Source of the DNA: Aquisphaera giovannonii
GTDB lineage: Bacteria > Planctomycetota > Planctomycetia > Isosphaerales > Isosphaeraceae
DNA: 64,000 nucleotides
Assembly (NCBI RefSeq): GCF_008087625.1
Contig: NZ_CP042997.1
Span: 1,116,001 to 1,180,000 of the forward strand
Direction: 5' to 3'
A program made the translations under genes and the position numbers. Positions within the stretch are counted from its first letter, which is position 1; every line of letters starts with the position of its first letter. Of this stretch, positions 8,851 to 16,375 are shown piece by piece. A model generated the notes under the pieces. The model saw only the letters and a program-made list of their open reading frames with translations. It made no database searches and was not told the DNA's origin.

Positions 8851-8898
8851 TTCTCTTCCCCGTCTTCTCTGTGCTCTCTGTGCCTCTGTGGTTAGTCC
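8851..8898 (-). repeat. Right terminal inverted repeat; supplies fabF stop codon
   Basis: Reverse complement of the left end, beginning GGACTAACCACAGAGGCACA at 8898 on the minus strand. The fabF reading frame crosses into it: the last codon (Asp, GAC) and the TAA stop at 8892-8894 lie within this repeat. Confidence 0.75.
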
Positions 8899-10139
8899 AC
8901 GTATTTCCCGATCAGCAAGCTGGCGTTATGCCCGCCGAAGCCGAAGCTGTTGGACATGACGTGGTCGACGCGTGCCTCGCGGGCGACGTTGGGGATGTAG
9001 TCGAGGTCGCAGCCCTCGCTGGGCTGCTCGAGGTTGATCGTCGGCGGGAGGACGCCGGTCCGGAGGGCGAGCACGGAGGCGACCAGCTCGACGCCGCCGG
9101 AGGCGCCCAGGAGGTGGCCGAGCTGGCTCTTGGTGCTGGAGACCATGAGCTTGCGGGCGTGGTCGCCGAAGACGCACTTCATGGCGACGGTCTCGGCGAG
9201 GTCGCCCAGCGGGGTGCTCGTGCCGTGGGCGTTGATGTAGCCGACGGCCTCGGGGGGGAGCTGGGCGTCGGCCAGGCAGCGCTTCATGGCGCGGGCGGCG
9301 CCGCGGCCCTCCTCGTCGGGGGCGGTGATGTGCCAGCCGTCGGCGGACATGCCGTAGCCCTTCAGCTCGGCGAGGATGCGGGCGCCCCGGGCGCGGGCGA
9401 CCTCCTCGGCCTCGAGGACCAGGATCCCGGCGCCCTCGCCCATGACGAAGCCGTCGCGGTCGCGATCGAAGGGGCGGCTGGCCCGCTGCGGGTCGTCGTT
9501 GCGGGTGGACAGGGCGCGCATCGCCGCGAACCCGCCCAGGCCCATGTGGGTGATCGCGGCCTCGCTGCCGCCGGTGATCATGACGTCGGCGTGCCCGGAC
9601 TGGATGAGCTTGTAGGCGTCGCCGATGGCGTTGGCCGCGGAGGCGCAGGCGGTGGCCACGGCCGAGCACGGGCCCTGGAGTCCCCAGCGGATGGAGACCT
9701 GGCCGCTGCCGGCGTTCACCATGAGCTTGGGGATGGTGAACGGGCTGATCCGCGAGGGGCCCTTGTGCACCAGCGTCGAGTGCTGGGCCTCGAACTCGCT
9801 GAGCCCGCCGATGCCGGAGCCGATGAACACGCCGCACTGGTCGGCCGGCAGGCGGGCGAAGTCGATGCCCGAGTCGGCCACCGCGGCCTCGGCGGCGACG
9901 AGCGCGAACTGGGCGAAGCGGTCCAGGTGCCGCGCCTCCTTCACGCCGAAGCGGGCGGCGGCGTCCCAGTCGCGGACCTGGCCGCCGAAATGGACCTTGA
10001 AGTCGGTCGTGTCGAACAGCGTCAGCGGGCCCACGCCGCTCCGGCCGGCGCAGAGCGCCCCCCAGAACGCGTCGAGGCTCTCGCCCAGCGCCGTGACCAC
10101 TCCCATGCCCGTGATGACGACGCGGCGCGAATGTCCCAT
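8892..10139 (-). CDS. fabF: Beta-ketoacyl-ACP synthase II
   Basis: A 415-residue condensing enzyme that extends acyl-ACP with malonyl-ACP in type II fatty-acid synthesis in the cytosol. The thiolase-fold Cys-His-His triad is complete: C165 (TACASA), H305 (NAHGTSTPLGD) and H342 (STKSQLGHLLGA with K337). The C-terminal SNSFGFGGHNASLL motif is present. The ATG at 10139 follows GGAAGGA, and length is normal for FabF. It lies downstream of acpP (137 bp gap) and fabG on the same strand, the usual order. The final two codons (Asp, stop) fall inside the terminal repeat of the neighbouring cassette, so the original C-terminus may have been altered. FabF is preferred over FabB from length and context. 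Confidence 0.97.
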   Translation of the reverse strand: MGHSRRVVITGMGVVTALGESLDAFWGALCAGRSGVGPLTLFDTTDFKVHFGGQVRDWDAAARFGVKEARHLDRFAQFALVAAEAAVADSGIDFARLPADQCGVFIGSGIGGLSEFEAQHSTLVHKGPSRISPFTIPKLMVNAGSGQVSIRWGLQGPCSAVATACASAANAIGDAYKLIQSGHADVMITGGSEAAITHMGLGGFAAMRALSTRNDDPQRASRPFDRDRDGFVMGEGAGILVLEAEEVARARGARILAELKGYGMSADGWHITAPDEEGRGAARAMKRCLADAQLPPEAVGYINAHGTSTPLGDLAETVAMKCVFGDHARKLMVSSTKSQLGHLLGASGGVELVASVLALRTGVLPPTINLEQPSEGCDLDYIPNVAREARVDHVMSNSFGFGGHNASLLIGKYVD

Positions 10140-10276
10140 TGGTCCTTCCCGATCTCTCCCCTCGTGGGATGGCATCGCGCAGCGGCCCGACGTCGTCCCG
10201 ATCCGCCCCGTCGCGTCGCGCGAGGCCGTCGATCCGGCCCCCGGGCCGCGCGGCGCCATCCGAATCGGCCCGCGGC

Positions 10277-10516
10277 CTACTTGGCGTTGCCGTGCTGCTC
10301 GATGTAGTCGATCGCCTGGCCGACGGTCTGGATCTTCTCCGCCTCGTCGTCGGGGATGGTGATGTCGAACTCCTCCTCGAATTCCATCACCAGCTCGACG
10401 GTGTCGAGCGAGTCGGCGCCCAGGTCGTTGACGAACGAGGTCTCCCGGTTCACCTGATCCTTGGAGACGCCCATCTGCTCGCTGACGATTTCGATCACGC
10501 GATCTTCCACGGCCAC
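10277..10516 (-). CDS. acpP: Acyl carrier protein
   Basis: A 79-residue acidic four-helix protein that carries growing acyl chains on a phosphopantetheine arm. The attachment serine is S36 in the invariant [14 protein letters not shown] motif. The helix III region [23 protein letters not shown] is canonical. The start codon is GTG at 10516, chosen because AGGAGG lies 8 bases upstream and the family N-terminus begins here. It sits between fabG and fabF, separated from fabG by a 410-bp gap that may hold its own promoter; ACP genes are often transcribed more strongly than their neighbours. Confidence 0.97.
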   Translation of the reverse strand: MAVEDRVIEIVSEQMGVSKDQVNRETSFVNDLGADSLDTVELVMEFEEEFDITIPDDEAEKIQTVGQAIDYIEQHGNAK

Positions 10517-10926
10517 GGCCCAACCTCCTCATCTTCGCGAACGGTCGGTCGGCCACGCCCGGCGGCTCCCCGGCTGAAAAGCCGTCCGGGATCCCGGGCG
10601 TGGCGAAAGTTCATCGGAATCAAGTCCGGGACGCCGGTCCTGAGCACGGACCGGCGACGCATTATGCATCGACGCCCTGCACCCGGGGACATCCCTCGGG
10701 GAGCCCCGGGCCGCCGGCCCGAGTGTCTCTTCTCCTGGCTTGGCTGGATCCTGCCGAACGGGGCGGGCGACCCGGCCCGGGGGCCGGAGGTCGCCGGACT
10801 GCCTCATTCGAGGGAATGTGTCAAGTTAGCATGGCAAGGTCGGATTGTCCATCCGGGCGTGATCGCCCCTCGCGGCCGATCGTCCGGCGCCGCCCCGGTC
10901 CGCCACGCCCCTCGACGTCCCCGGGG
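10517..10926. other. fabG-acpP intergenic region
   Basis: No gene seen in 410 bp. It contains a promoter candidate for acpP near 10823-10851 and an acpP ribosome site close to 10525. Shadow frames here lack motifs. Confidence 0.5.
10823..10851 (-). promoter_or_regulatory. Candidate acpP-fabF promoter
   Basis: Minus-strand TGGACA (10851-10846), a 17-bp spacer and TAACTT (10828-10823). A second TTGACA lies just downstream without a good -10. It would give a leader of about 300 bases for acpP, so the assignment is moderate. Confidence 0.4.
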
Positions 10927-11709
10927 CTAGACGGTCATGCCGCCGTCGACCGCGATGACCTGGCCGGTGACGTAGCTGGCCCCGGGGCTGGACAGGTAGC
11001 AGACGACGTCGGCGATGTCGTCGGGCGTCCCGAACCGCTTCAGGGGGATCCGCTCCTTCACCTCCGCCTTGACCTTCTCCGGCAGGACGTTGGTCATGTC
11101 CGTGGTGATGAACCCCGGAGCGACGACGTTCACCGTGATCCCCCGCGACGCCAGCTCCCGCGCCACCGTCCGGCTGAAGCCGATGACGCCGGCCTTGCTG
11201 GCGGAATAGTTGGCCTGGCCGGGGTTGCCCACCAGGCCCGAGACGCTGCTGATGTTGACGATCCGGCCGTACCGCGCCCGCATCATGACGGCGCCCACGG
11301 CCCTGCAGAAGAGGAAGGTCCCCTTGAGGTTGGTGTCGATCACCTCGTCCCAGGCCGAGTCCTCCATGCGGAGGACCAGCCCGTCGCGGGTGACGCCCGC
11401 ATTATTCACCAGGACGGAGATCTTCTGATATTTCGCCTCCACGTCCTCGACGACCTTCTTCACCTCGTCGGAGTCCGCGACGCTCGCGGCATACGGGGCG
11501 AACGTGCCGCCCAGCGCGCGGATCGCATCCTCCGTCTCCTTCAGGGCTTCGAGCGATCGGGCGACCCCCGCGACCGTCGCGCCGCAGGCGGCCAGGCGGA
11601 CCGCGATGGCGCGGCCGATCCCCCGGGAGGCCCCGGTCACGAGCGCGACCTGCCCCGTCAAATCCACCGCAAAACTCGCCCGCGCGGGGGCGGCTGCACC
11701 CTCGGCCAT
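10927..11709 (-). CDS. fabG: 3-oxoacyl-ACP reductase
   Basis: A 260-residue short-chain dehydrogenase that reduces beta-ketoacyl-ACP with NADPH in fatty-acid synthesis. The dinucleotide motif TGASRGIG spans 25-32, NNAG 102-105, and the catalytic residues are S155, Y168 and K172 (YSASK), with N127 upstream. It ends [10 protein letters not shown], the standard FabG C-terminus. An extra ~15 residues precede the Rossmann fold. ATG 11709 is the first start that gives a normal protein. It is first in the fabG-acpP-fabF order; fabD and plsX, normally just upstream, are instead at 44-46 kb on the other strand. Confidence 0.95.
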   Translation of the reverse strand: MAEGAAAPARASFAVDLTGQVALVTGASRGIGRAIAVRLAACGATVAGVARSLEALKETEDAIRALGGTFAPYAASVADSDEVKKVVEDVEAKYQKISVLVNNAGVTRDGLVLRMEDSAWDEVIDTNLKGTFLFCRAVGAVMMRARYGRIVNISSVSGLVGNPGQANYSASKAGVIGFSRTVARELASRGITVNVVAPGFITTDMTNVLPEKVKAEVKERIPLKRFGTPDDIADVVCYLSSPGASYVTGQVIAVDGGMTV

Positions 11710-12034
11710 GATCTCGAATCCTGATCTCTGTGGGTATCCGCCCCGGCCCGACGCCCGCGGGCCCGGCACGGGGGCCCCTTCGCATCGGGCCGTCTCGGCC
11801 CCGGGGACGCCGGGCATCCCGGAGCAAATCGATGCCATCCCTGGACCCGCCGGCGGGAAATTGGGATTGTTTATAGTCTCGCCCGCGTCGGATGAGCAAC
11901 CCCAGATGGCGTGCCGTCCGGTGTCGATCGGTGCTCGAGTTCAGGTGCTTCCCGAGCGTGGTCGGCTGCCTCCAGCTCAGCGTCGAGGCGGAGCCGGCGG
12001 CCCGGCGTCTTGCTCCCGGCGAGGTGCCATGAGC
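11710..12034. other. fabG upstream region
   Basis: No gene supported. It contains the fabG promoter candidate near 11870-11899 and then sequence leading into the Phd-like remnant. Confidence 0.45.
11870..11899 (-). promoter_or_regulatory. Candidate fabG promoter
   Basis: Minus-strand TTGCTC (11899-11894), an 18-bp spacer and TATAAA (11875-11870) in a locally AT-rich patch, about 160 bp before the fabG ATG. Confidence 0.45.
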
Positions 12035-12236
12035 CATGCGATTCGCGATCGCTTCCCTAGCTGCCCGAGATCGTCGCGGGCATGGTCCCCGGCTAGGAGC
12101 TCGTCCTGACGGCCGACGGCGAGCCAGTCGCCATCGTGCCCCGGCTGCCTCAGACGAGTTGGACCTGACGGCCGGGATCGGCCAGGGACCGGTCACTCTG
12201 GATGGCCCCTGAGTGACTTCGCGGAGTCCATCGAGC
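12035..12236 (+). pseudogene. Phd/YefM-type antitoxin remnant
   Basis: Pieces of an antitoxin appear in order but in shifting frames: MRFAIASLAA near 12036, LPEIVAGMVPG from 12061, then an in-frame TAG, then ELVLTADGEPVAIVPRL to about 12158. PLSDFAESIE follows near 12206-12235. Intact Phd proteins read (L)PEII..v.aGEE(l/v).iT.dG.PvA.l and end with an acidic ...PL.DF.e.. segment. At least one frameshift and one stop make it non-functional. It is followed at once by a PIN-toxin-like remnant, the usual antitoxin-toxin order. Confidence 0.5.
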
Positions 12237-12240
12237 GACG

Positions 12241-12303
12241 TTGCCCCTGGACGCGCACACGGCCCTCCGGTTCTGGTGGGCCAGCCCACCGAGGATCTGG
12301 TGA
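12241..12303 (+). pseudogene. VapC/PIN toxin N-terminal remnant
   Basis: LPLDAHTALRFWWASPPRIW then a stop matches the start of VapC PIN-domain toxins, which typically read LLLDTH..lWw...p.rL with the first catalytic Asp in LDTH. Only about 20 residues survive. Position directly after the antitoxin remnant is the main support. Confidence 0.45.
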
Positions 12304-12539
12304 TCTCCATCCGCCGCCGGCCTGCGGATCGCCCGCGGGACATCGCGTCCCGTCCGCGGGGAGCCACCCGCGGCCGTAGCCCGGGGGGCGCCCCGTGTGG
12401 GCCATGGCCATGGAGGGGGAGCATCCTCGGCGCGACGGGCCTCACAACACCACCATCCGCGGAGGAGCCCGAAATGCTGGGCGACGGCCTCGCGAGGAGG
12501 ACGAGGCGACAACCGCCCGCAAGGCGGGGCGCCGGCACC
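12304..12539. other. Spacer after toxin-antitoxin remnant
   Basis: No gene supported; possibly further decayed PIN-toxin sequence beyond recognition. Confidence 0.35.
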
Positions 12540-12568
12540 TTGATGTTGTCCGACATTTGTCTTATCCT
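12540..12568 (+). promoter_or_regulatory. Promoter of thioredoxin-like gene
   Basis: TTGATG (12540-12545), a 17-bp spacer and TATCCT (12563-12568). The predicted transcript would start about 40 bases before the ATG at 12617. Confidence 0.5.
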
Positions 12569-12616
12569 CCAGCCTTCCGTCGGACAGTCGCCCGAGTTCC
12601 TGGTCGAGGTTCCCCA

Positions 12617-13849
12617 ATGACTTCGCTACTGGTTGCATTCGTCCTGGCGGGGTTTGCGGACGATCCGGTGAAGGCCGACGGGTCGGCGATGCGCCGTTAC
12701 GAGGCGTTCGTCAAGGAATACGACGCGGCCCTGAAGGCCTGGGACGAGCGATACTCCCCGGGCGGCAAGCCGACGCCGGAGGACCGGGCGATCGACCGCT
12801 ATCGGGATTGGCCGGGCTGGTCGTTCCTGCCGCGGGCGGCGGCCATGGCCGGGGGGAAGGCCGACGATCCGGGGACCGTCGCCGCGTTCTTCTGGGTCGG
12901 CGAGCAGGTCCGGAGCGTCGGGCTGAACGACGACGCCATGTACTCGACGTTCGAAAGACTCCTGGGGCGGCTGACCCCCGACGACCTCGCGCGGTTCGAC
13001 GGCGGGGAGCGGCTGCGGGACGGCTTTCGATATGTGTTCATGAGGCCCTCGCCCGCGACGGAGGCGTTCCTGGAGAAGGCGATGGCCGACGGGCCGGACC
13101 GGTCGGCCCGCGGACGAGCCGGCCTGGCCCTGGCCAAGCTGCTCAAGGCGAAGGTCATGATGCGCCGCGACCCGTGGTACGAACGGCCCGACCTGACGCC
13201 CTTCCAGAAGTACCTCGCCTCGCGCCGGGACCGGCGGCTCGACGACTACTTCCGCGGCTGCGACCCGTCGAAGACCCGGGCCGCCGCCGTGGCGGCCCTG
13301 CGACGCACGATCGCGGAATTCGCCGACGTCGTCTACACGCCGCGCCTCAAGGGGGAGCCGATCACGGTCGGCGACGTCGCCGAGATGGAGCTGAATGAGC
13401 TGGACAACCTCCAGGTCGGCATGGTCGCCCCGGACACCCGGGGCGTGGACGTCGACGGCAAGCCGCTCAGGCTTTCCGACTCTCGAGGCAAGGTGGTCCT
13501 CCTGAGCTTCTGGGGGAGCTGGTGCGGGCCCTGCATGGAGATGGTCCCGCACGAGAGGGCCTTGATCGAACGGCTGAAGGGCAAGCCGTTCGCGATCCTG
13601 GGCGTCAACAGCGACGACACCCCGGAGAAGGCCCGCGCCGTCATGGCCCGCGAGAAGATGACGTGGCCGTCCTGGTTCGACGGCGGCCGCGTCGGCGGCC
13701 CGATCGCCGGGGCCTGGAATGCGGGCCCGTGGCCGACGCTCTATGTCCTCGATGCCGAGGGGAAGATCCGCTTCAAGGGGCACGGGCCGACCGGCCTCGA
13801 CGCCGCCGTCGACGCGGCCTTCGCACCCATCCCGGCCGCCGGACGCTGA
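12617..13849 (+). CDS. TlpA/ResA-like thioredoxin-fold protein
   Basis: A 410-residue protein with a short hydrophobic N-terminus (MTSLLVAFVLAGFADD, a probable signal peptide). An alpha-helical ~270-residue region without a known domain follows. The C-terminal AlkC/TlpA-type thioredoxin domain reads VGMVAPDTRGVDVDGKPLRLSD, GKVVLLSFWGSWCGPCMEM with the CxxC active site near 301-305, GVNSDD, then WPTLYVLDAEGKIRFKG with the cis-Pro. Such proteins reduce or isomerise disulfides outside the cytoplasm. The planctomycete habit of fusing a long helical N-terminal part to TlpA is seen here. It stands alone, behind its own promoter. Confidence 0.85.
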   Translation: MTSLLVAFVLAGFADDPVKADGSAMRRYEAFVKEYDAALKAWDERYSPGGKPTPEDRAIDRYRDWPGWSFLPRAAAMAGGKADDPGTVAAFFWVGEQVRSVGLNDDAMYSTFERLLGRLTPDDLARFDGGERLRDGFRYVFMRPSPATEAFLEKAMADGPDRSARGRAGLALAKLLKAKVMMRRDPWYERPDLTPFQKYLASRRDRRLDDYFRGCDPSKTRAAAVAALRRTIAEFADVVYTPRLKGEPITVGDVAEMELNELDNLQVGMVAPDTRGVDVDGKPLRLSDSRGKVVLLSFWGSWCGPCMEMVPHERALIERLKGKPFAILGVNSDDTPEKARAVMAREKMTWPSWFDGGRVGGPIAGAWNAGPWPTLYVLDAEGKIRFKGHGPTGLDAAVDAAFAPIPAAGR

Positions 13850-13965
13850 CCCCGTCCACGTCTCGCGACGAGCCCCGCTCGCCCGGCCGCCCCGACGCCT
13901 CGGGGGCCCGCGCGGCGACTCCGCCCCGGCTCCGGATGACCCGGGTCGGGGGCGGAGCCGCCGTC

Positions 13966-16248
13966 TCACCCGTCGGATTCCGTCACCTCGATCGCGGCGG
14001 GGGGCTCGCCCGAGGCGTGCCGCCCCCAGATGGCCAGGTAGGCGCGCTCGAGGTTGCGGACGAACCGCGGCGGGTCGAACGGGGGCGCGGTCGTCCGCAG
14101 TGTCGCCAGCCGCGTGCGGAGCCGGTCCAGGCGGTCGGGATCGTGGGCCAGTTCGACGGCCGTCCGCTCGTAGTCCGCGACGTCCCGCGCGACGAGTTCC
14201 GGGAGGCCGACCGCGCCCACGATGCTGGCCCCGACGCGCGAGGCGAACGTCTCGCCGGGGCACGTCAGGACCGGCACGCCGGCCAGGAGCGAGAGGGCGG
14301 CCGTGGCCGCGGCGTTGTACAGGAGCGTGTCCAGGAACAGGTCCGCGGCCGCGTGCCGGCGCAGGTGCTCGGGCCGGGGGACGAAGGGGGCGAACACGAG
14401 GCGGCCCGGGTCCACCCCGCGGGCCGACGCCTCCCGCCGCAGGTTCTCCTCCACGACCGGCCCGGCCGAGCAGAGCCAGAGCACGCCCCCGGGCACCTGC
14501 GAGAGGATCCGCATCCAGGCGTCGAACGTCCGCGGCTCGAACTTGTAGGCGCTGTTGAAGCAGCAGAAGACGAAGCCGTCATCGGGATCCGGCAGGCCGT
14601 ATCCACGTCGACTCATGCCGCGGGCGCCCCGGGTCGCGTCCCCTCCCGCAGCCGACTCCGACGCCGGCTCGGGCTCGGCGACCAGGTAGCTGTGGGGGAG
14701 GGTCACGAACCGCTCGGTGAACCACGGGGCGAAGTTTGCCGGGGTGGTGACCGGGTCGGTGATGAGGTAGTCGATGAAGTCGGCGCCGGTGGTGCCCAGC
14801 ATGCCGAGGAAGCTGACCTGGACGGGCGCGGGCCGCATCGCCAGGGTCGCGAGGCGGTTGACCCCGGTGTGGCCCATCAGGTCCACGAGGATGTCGATCC
14901 CGTCGGCGGCGATCCGGCGGGCGAGGTCAACCGCGGTCAGCGAGGAGACCTCCTCGAAGTGCTCGCATTCGGCGGCGATCCGGCGGCGATAAGGGCTGCC
15001 GTCCGGCGGGCCGAACGAGTAGGCGAACACCTCGAAGCGCCCGCGATCGTGGCGGCCGAACAGGCCGTGGATCAGGTGGGCGATCGGGTGGTCGGAGAAG
15101 TCGCCGGAGAGGTACCCGATCCGGATCCGGCCGCCGGACGCGGCGGGGGGGCGGGCGGACCGGGAGGCCACCGACGCCAGGCCATGGACGCCGAGATGGT
15201 GGGCCAAGCCATCGCTGTAGCTGCGCGCGACCGCGAGTTGCCGGGAGAGCGGCCAGGGAAGGCCCAACGCCTGGAACGGGGTCACGGCCGTCGCCTTGCC
15301 CGCGGCGAGCTGGCGCTCGGCGTCGGCCCAGAGCCTTTCCAGGTCCGAGTCGTAGGTGCGCCAGTCGCAGACCTGGTGGCGGGCGCAGACCAGGCTGGCG
15401 AAGGGCACGGGCTCGTCCGGCTCGATGGCGACGGCGCGTTCGAGCGCCGACAGGGCGGCGGGCCAGTCCTTCTTGAGGACCAGGTGAATGCCCAGGCGGC
15501 GATGCATCTCGGCGTCGCCTGGCTGGAGTCGGGCGGCGGCCTCGTAACACCTCAATGCGTCGTAGTCGCGACGGGATTCCTCGAGGACCTGGCCGAGCTG
15601 GAAAAGGGCGCGAGCATAGTCCGGCTTGAGCCGGATCGCCTCCCGGAACCGCTCCGCCGCCGCCGCGAGCTCGCCCCGCGCCTGGAGGGAGCAGCCCAGG
15701 TTGAAGTGGGCCTCCGGGTAGTCGGGCCGCGCCGCCAGGGCCTCTTCGAAGCGGGCGATGGATTGCCGGTGGTCCCCCAGCGCCCGGAGCACCGCGCCCA
15801 GGTTGTTCAGCGCGGTGGCGTATCGCGGATTGAGCCGGACGGCCTCCTCGAAGCTGGCCCTCGCGGCGTCCAGGTCCCCGCGGGCGTGCAGCGCCCGGCC
15901 CAGGTTGTTGTGGCCGCGCTCGTAGTTCGGGTCCAGGGAGGTCGCCCGCCGGAAGCAGGCCTCGGCGTCCCGCACGCGGCCGGCATCGAGGTGGACCTCG
16001 CCCAGCGTGCTGACGAAGACCGCGTTCTCGGGTGCCAGCCCCACCGCCTGCTCGAAGCAGCCCCGCGACCTCTCCGCCTGGCCTCGCCCCAGCGCGATCG
16101 CGCCGAGCAGGTGCCAGGCCTCGGCATGGCCCGGGCCCGGGGCGGCCCGGAGCAGCTGGGCGCAGTGCCACTCGGCGGCGTCGAGGTCGCCCGAGCGGTA
16201 GAAGGCCGCGGCGCGTTCGAGCGGATGGATCGTCACGTCGGGGGACAT
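13966..16248 (-). CDS. TPR + GT41 (SPINDLY/OGT-like) glycosyltransferase
   Basis: A 760-residue protein. Residues ~10-290 are about eight tetratricopeptide repeats (e.g. YERGHNNLGRALHARGDLDAA). Residues ~350-740 are the GT41 O-linked GlcNAc-transferase-type domain: RIRIGYLSGDFSDHPIAHL, DILVDLMGHTGVNRL, RPAPVQVSFLGMLGTTG, IDYLITDP, FCCFNSAYKFEP, RLVFAPF and DLFLDTLLYNAAATA with SLLAGVPVLTCPGETFASRVGAS. These are the standard SPINDLY motifs; a UDP-sugar is the expected donor and protein the acceptor. An internal Ala/Gly insert near 570-590 is unusual. It is downstream of the TIGR03032 gene on the same strand (127 bp), a pairing seen elsewhere. Confidence 0.92.
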   Translation of the reverse strand: MSPDVTIHPLERAAAFYRSGDLDAAEWHCAQLLRAAPGPGHAEAWHLLGAIALGRGQAERSRGCFEQAVGLAPENAVFVSTLGEVHLDAGRVRDAEACFRRATSLDPNYERGHNNLGRALHARGDLDAARASFEEAVRLNPRYATALNNLGAVLRALGDHRQSIARFEEALAARPDYPEAHFNLGCSLQARGELAAAAERFREAIRLKPDYARALFQLGQVLEESRRDYDALRCYEAAARLQPGDAEMHRRLGIHLVLKKDWPAALSALERAVAIEPDEPVPFASLVCARHQVCDWRTYDSDLERLWADAERQLAAGKATAVTPFQALGLPWPLSRQLAVARSYSDGLAHHLGVHGLASVASRSARPPAASGGRIRIGYLSGDFSDHPIAHLIHGLFGRHDRGRFEVFAYSFGPPDGSPYRRRIAAECEHFEEVSSLTAVDLARRIAADGIDILVDLMGHTGVNRLATLAMRPAPVQVSFLGMLGTTGADFIDYLITDPVTTPANFAPWFTERFVTLPHSYLVAEPEPASESAAGGDATRGARGMSRRGYGLPDPDDGFVFCCFNSAYKFEPRTFDAWMRILSQVPGGVLWLCSAGPVVEENLRREASARGVDPGRLVFAPFVPRPEHLRRHAAADLFLDTLLYNAAATAALSLLAGVPVLTCPGETFASRVGASIVGAVGLPELVARDVADYERTAVELAHDPDRLDRLRTRLATLRTTAPPFDPPRFVRNLERAYLAIWGRHASGEPPAAIEVTESDG

Positions 16249-16375
16249 CCCGGGCCCTCTCGCGGGTGAAGTCGCGGACCGCGGCGACGCCGGGCGTTCT
16301 CCCGGTCGCGTCCGCCGGGAAGGTCGGGCCGCCCCGGCCGCCGTGGGCGATGCGCGGCCCGCGCGCCGACGGCGC

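Larger units (their letters stand above)
8140..8898. mobile_element. GxxExxY cassette flanked by long terminal inverted repeats
   Basis: A 759-bp unit holding one gene (GxxExxY protein) between near-identical inverted ends: 8140-8186 and 8851-8898. The first 40 bases differ at one position, followed by one 1-base indel. Inside each end lies a strand-asymmetric tract: purine-rich on the plus strand at 8160-8285 and pyrimidine-rich at 8704-8860. ACG lies directly outside both ends (8137-8139 and 8899-8901), a possible 3-bp target duplication that could be chance. It sits exactly between the convergent MMPL and fabF genes. No transposase is encoded. Confidence 0.7.

Noticed and set aside
13522-16269. 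915-residue plus-strand frame opposite the glycosyltransferase
   Set aside because: It is antisense to a clear TPR-GT41 gene and consists of Arg/Ala/Gly/Val-rich low-complexity sequence.
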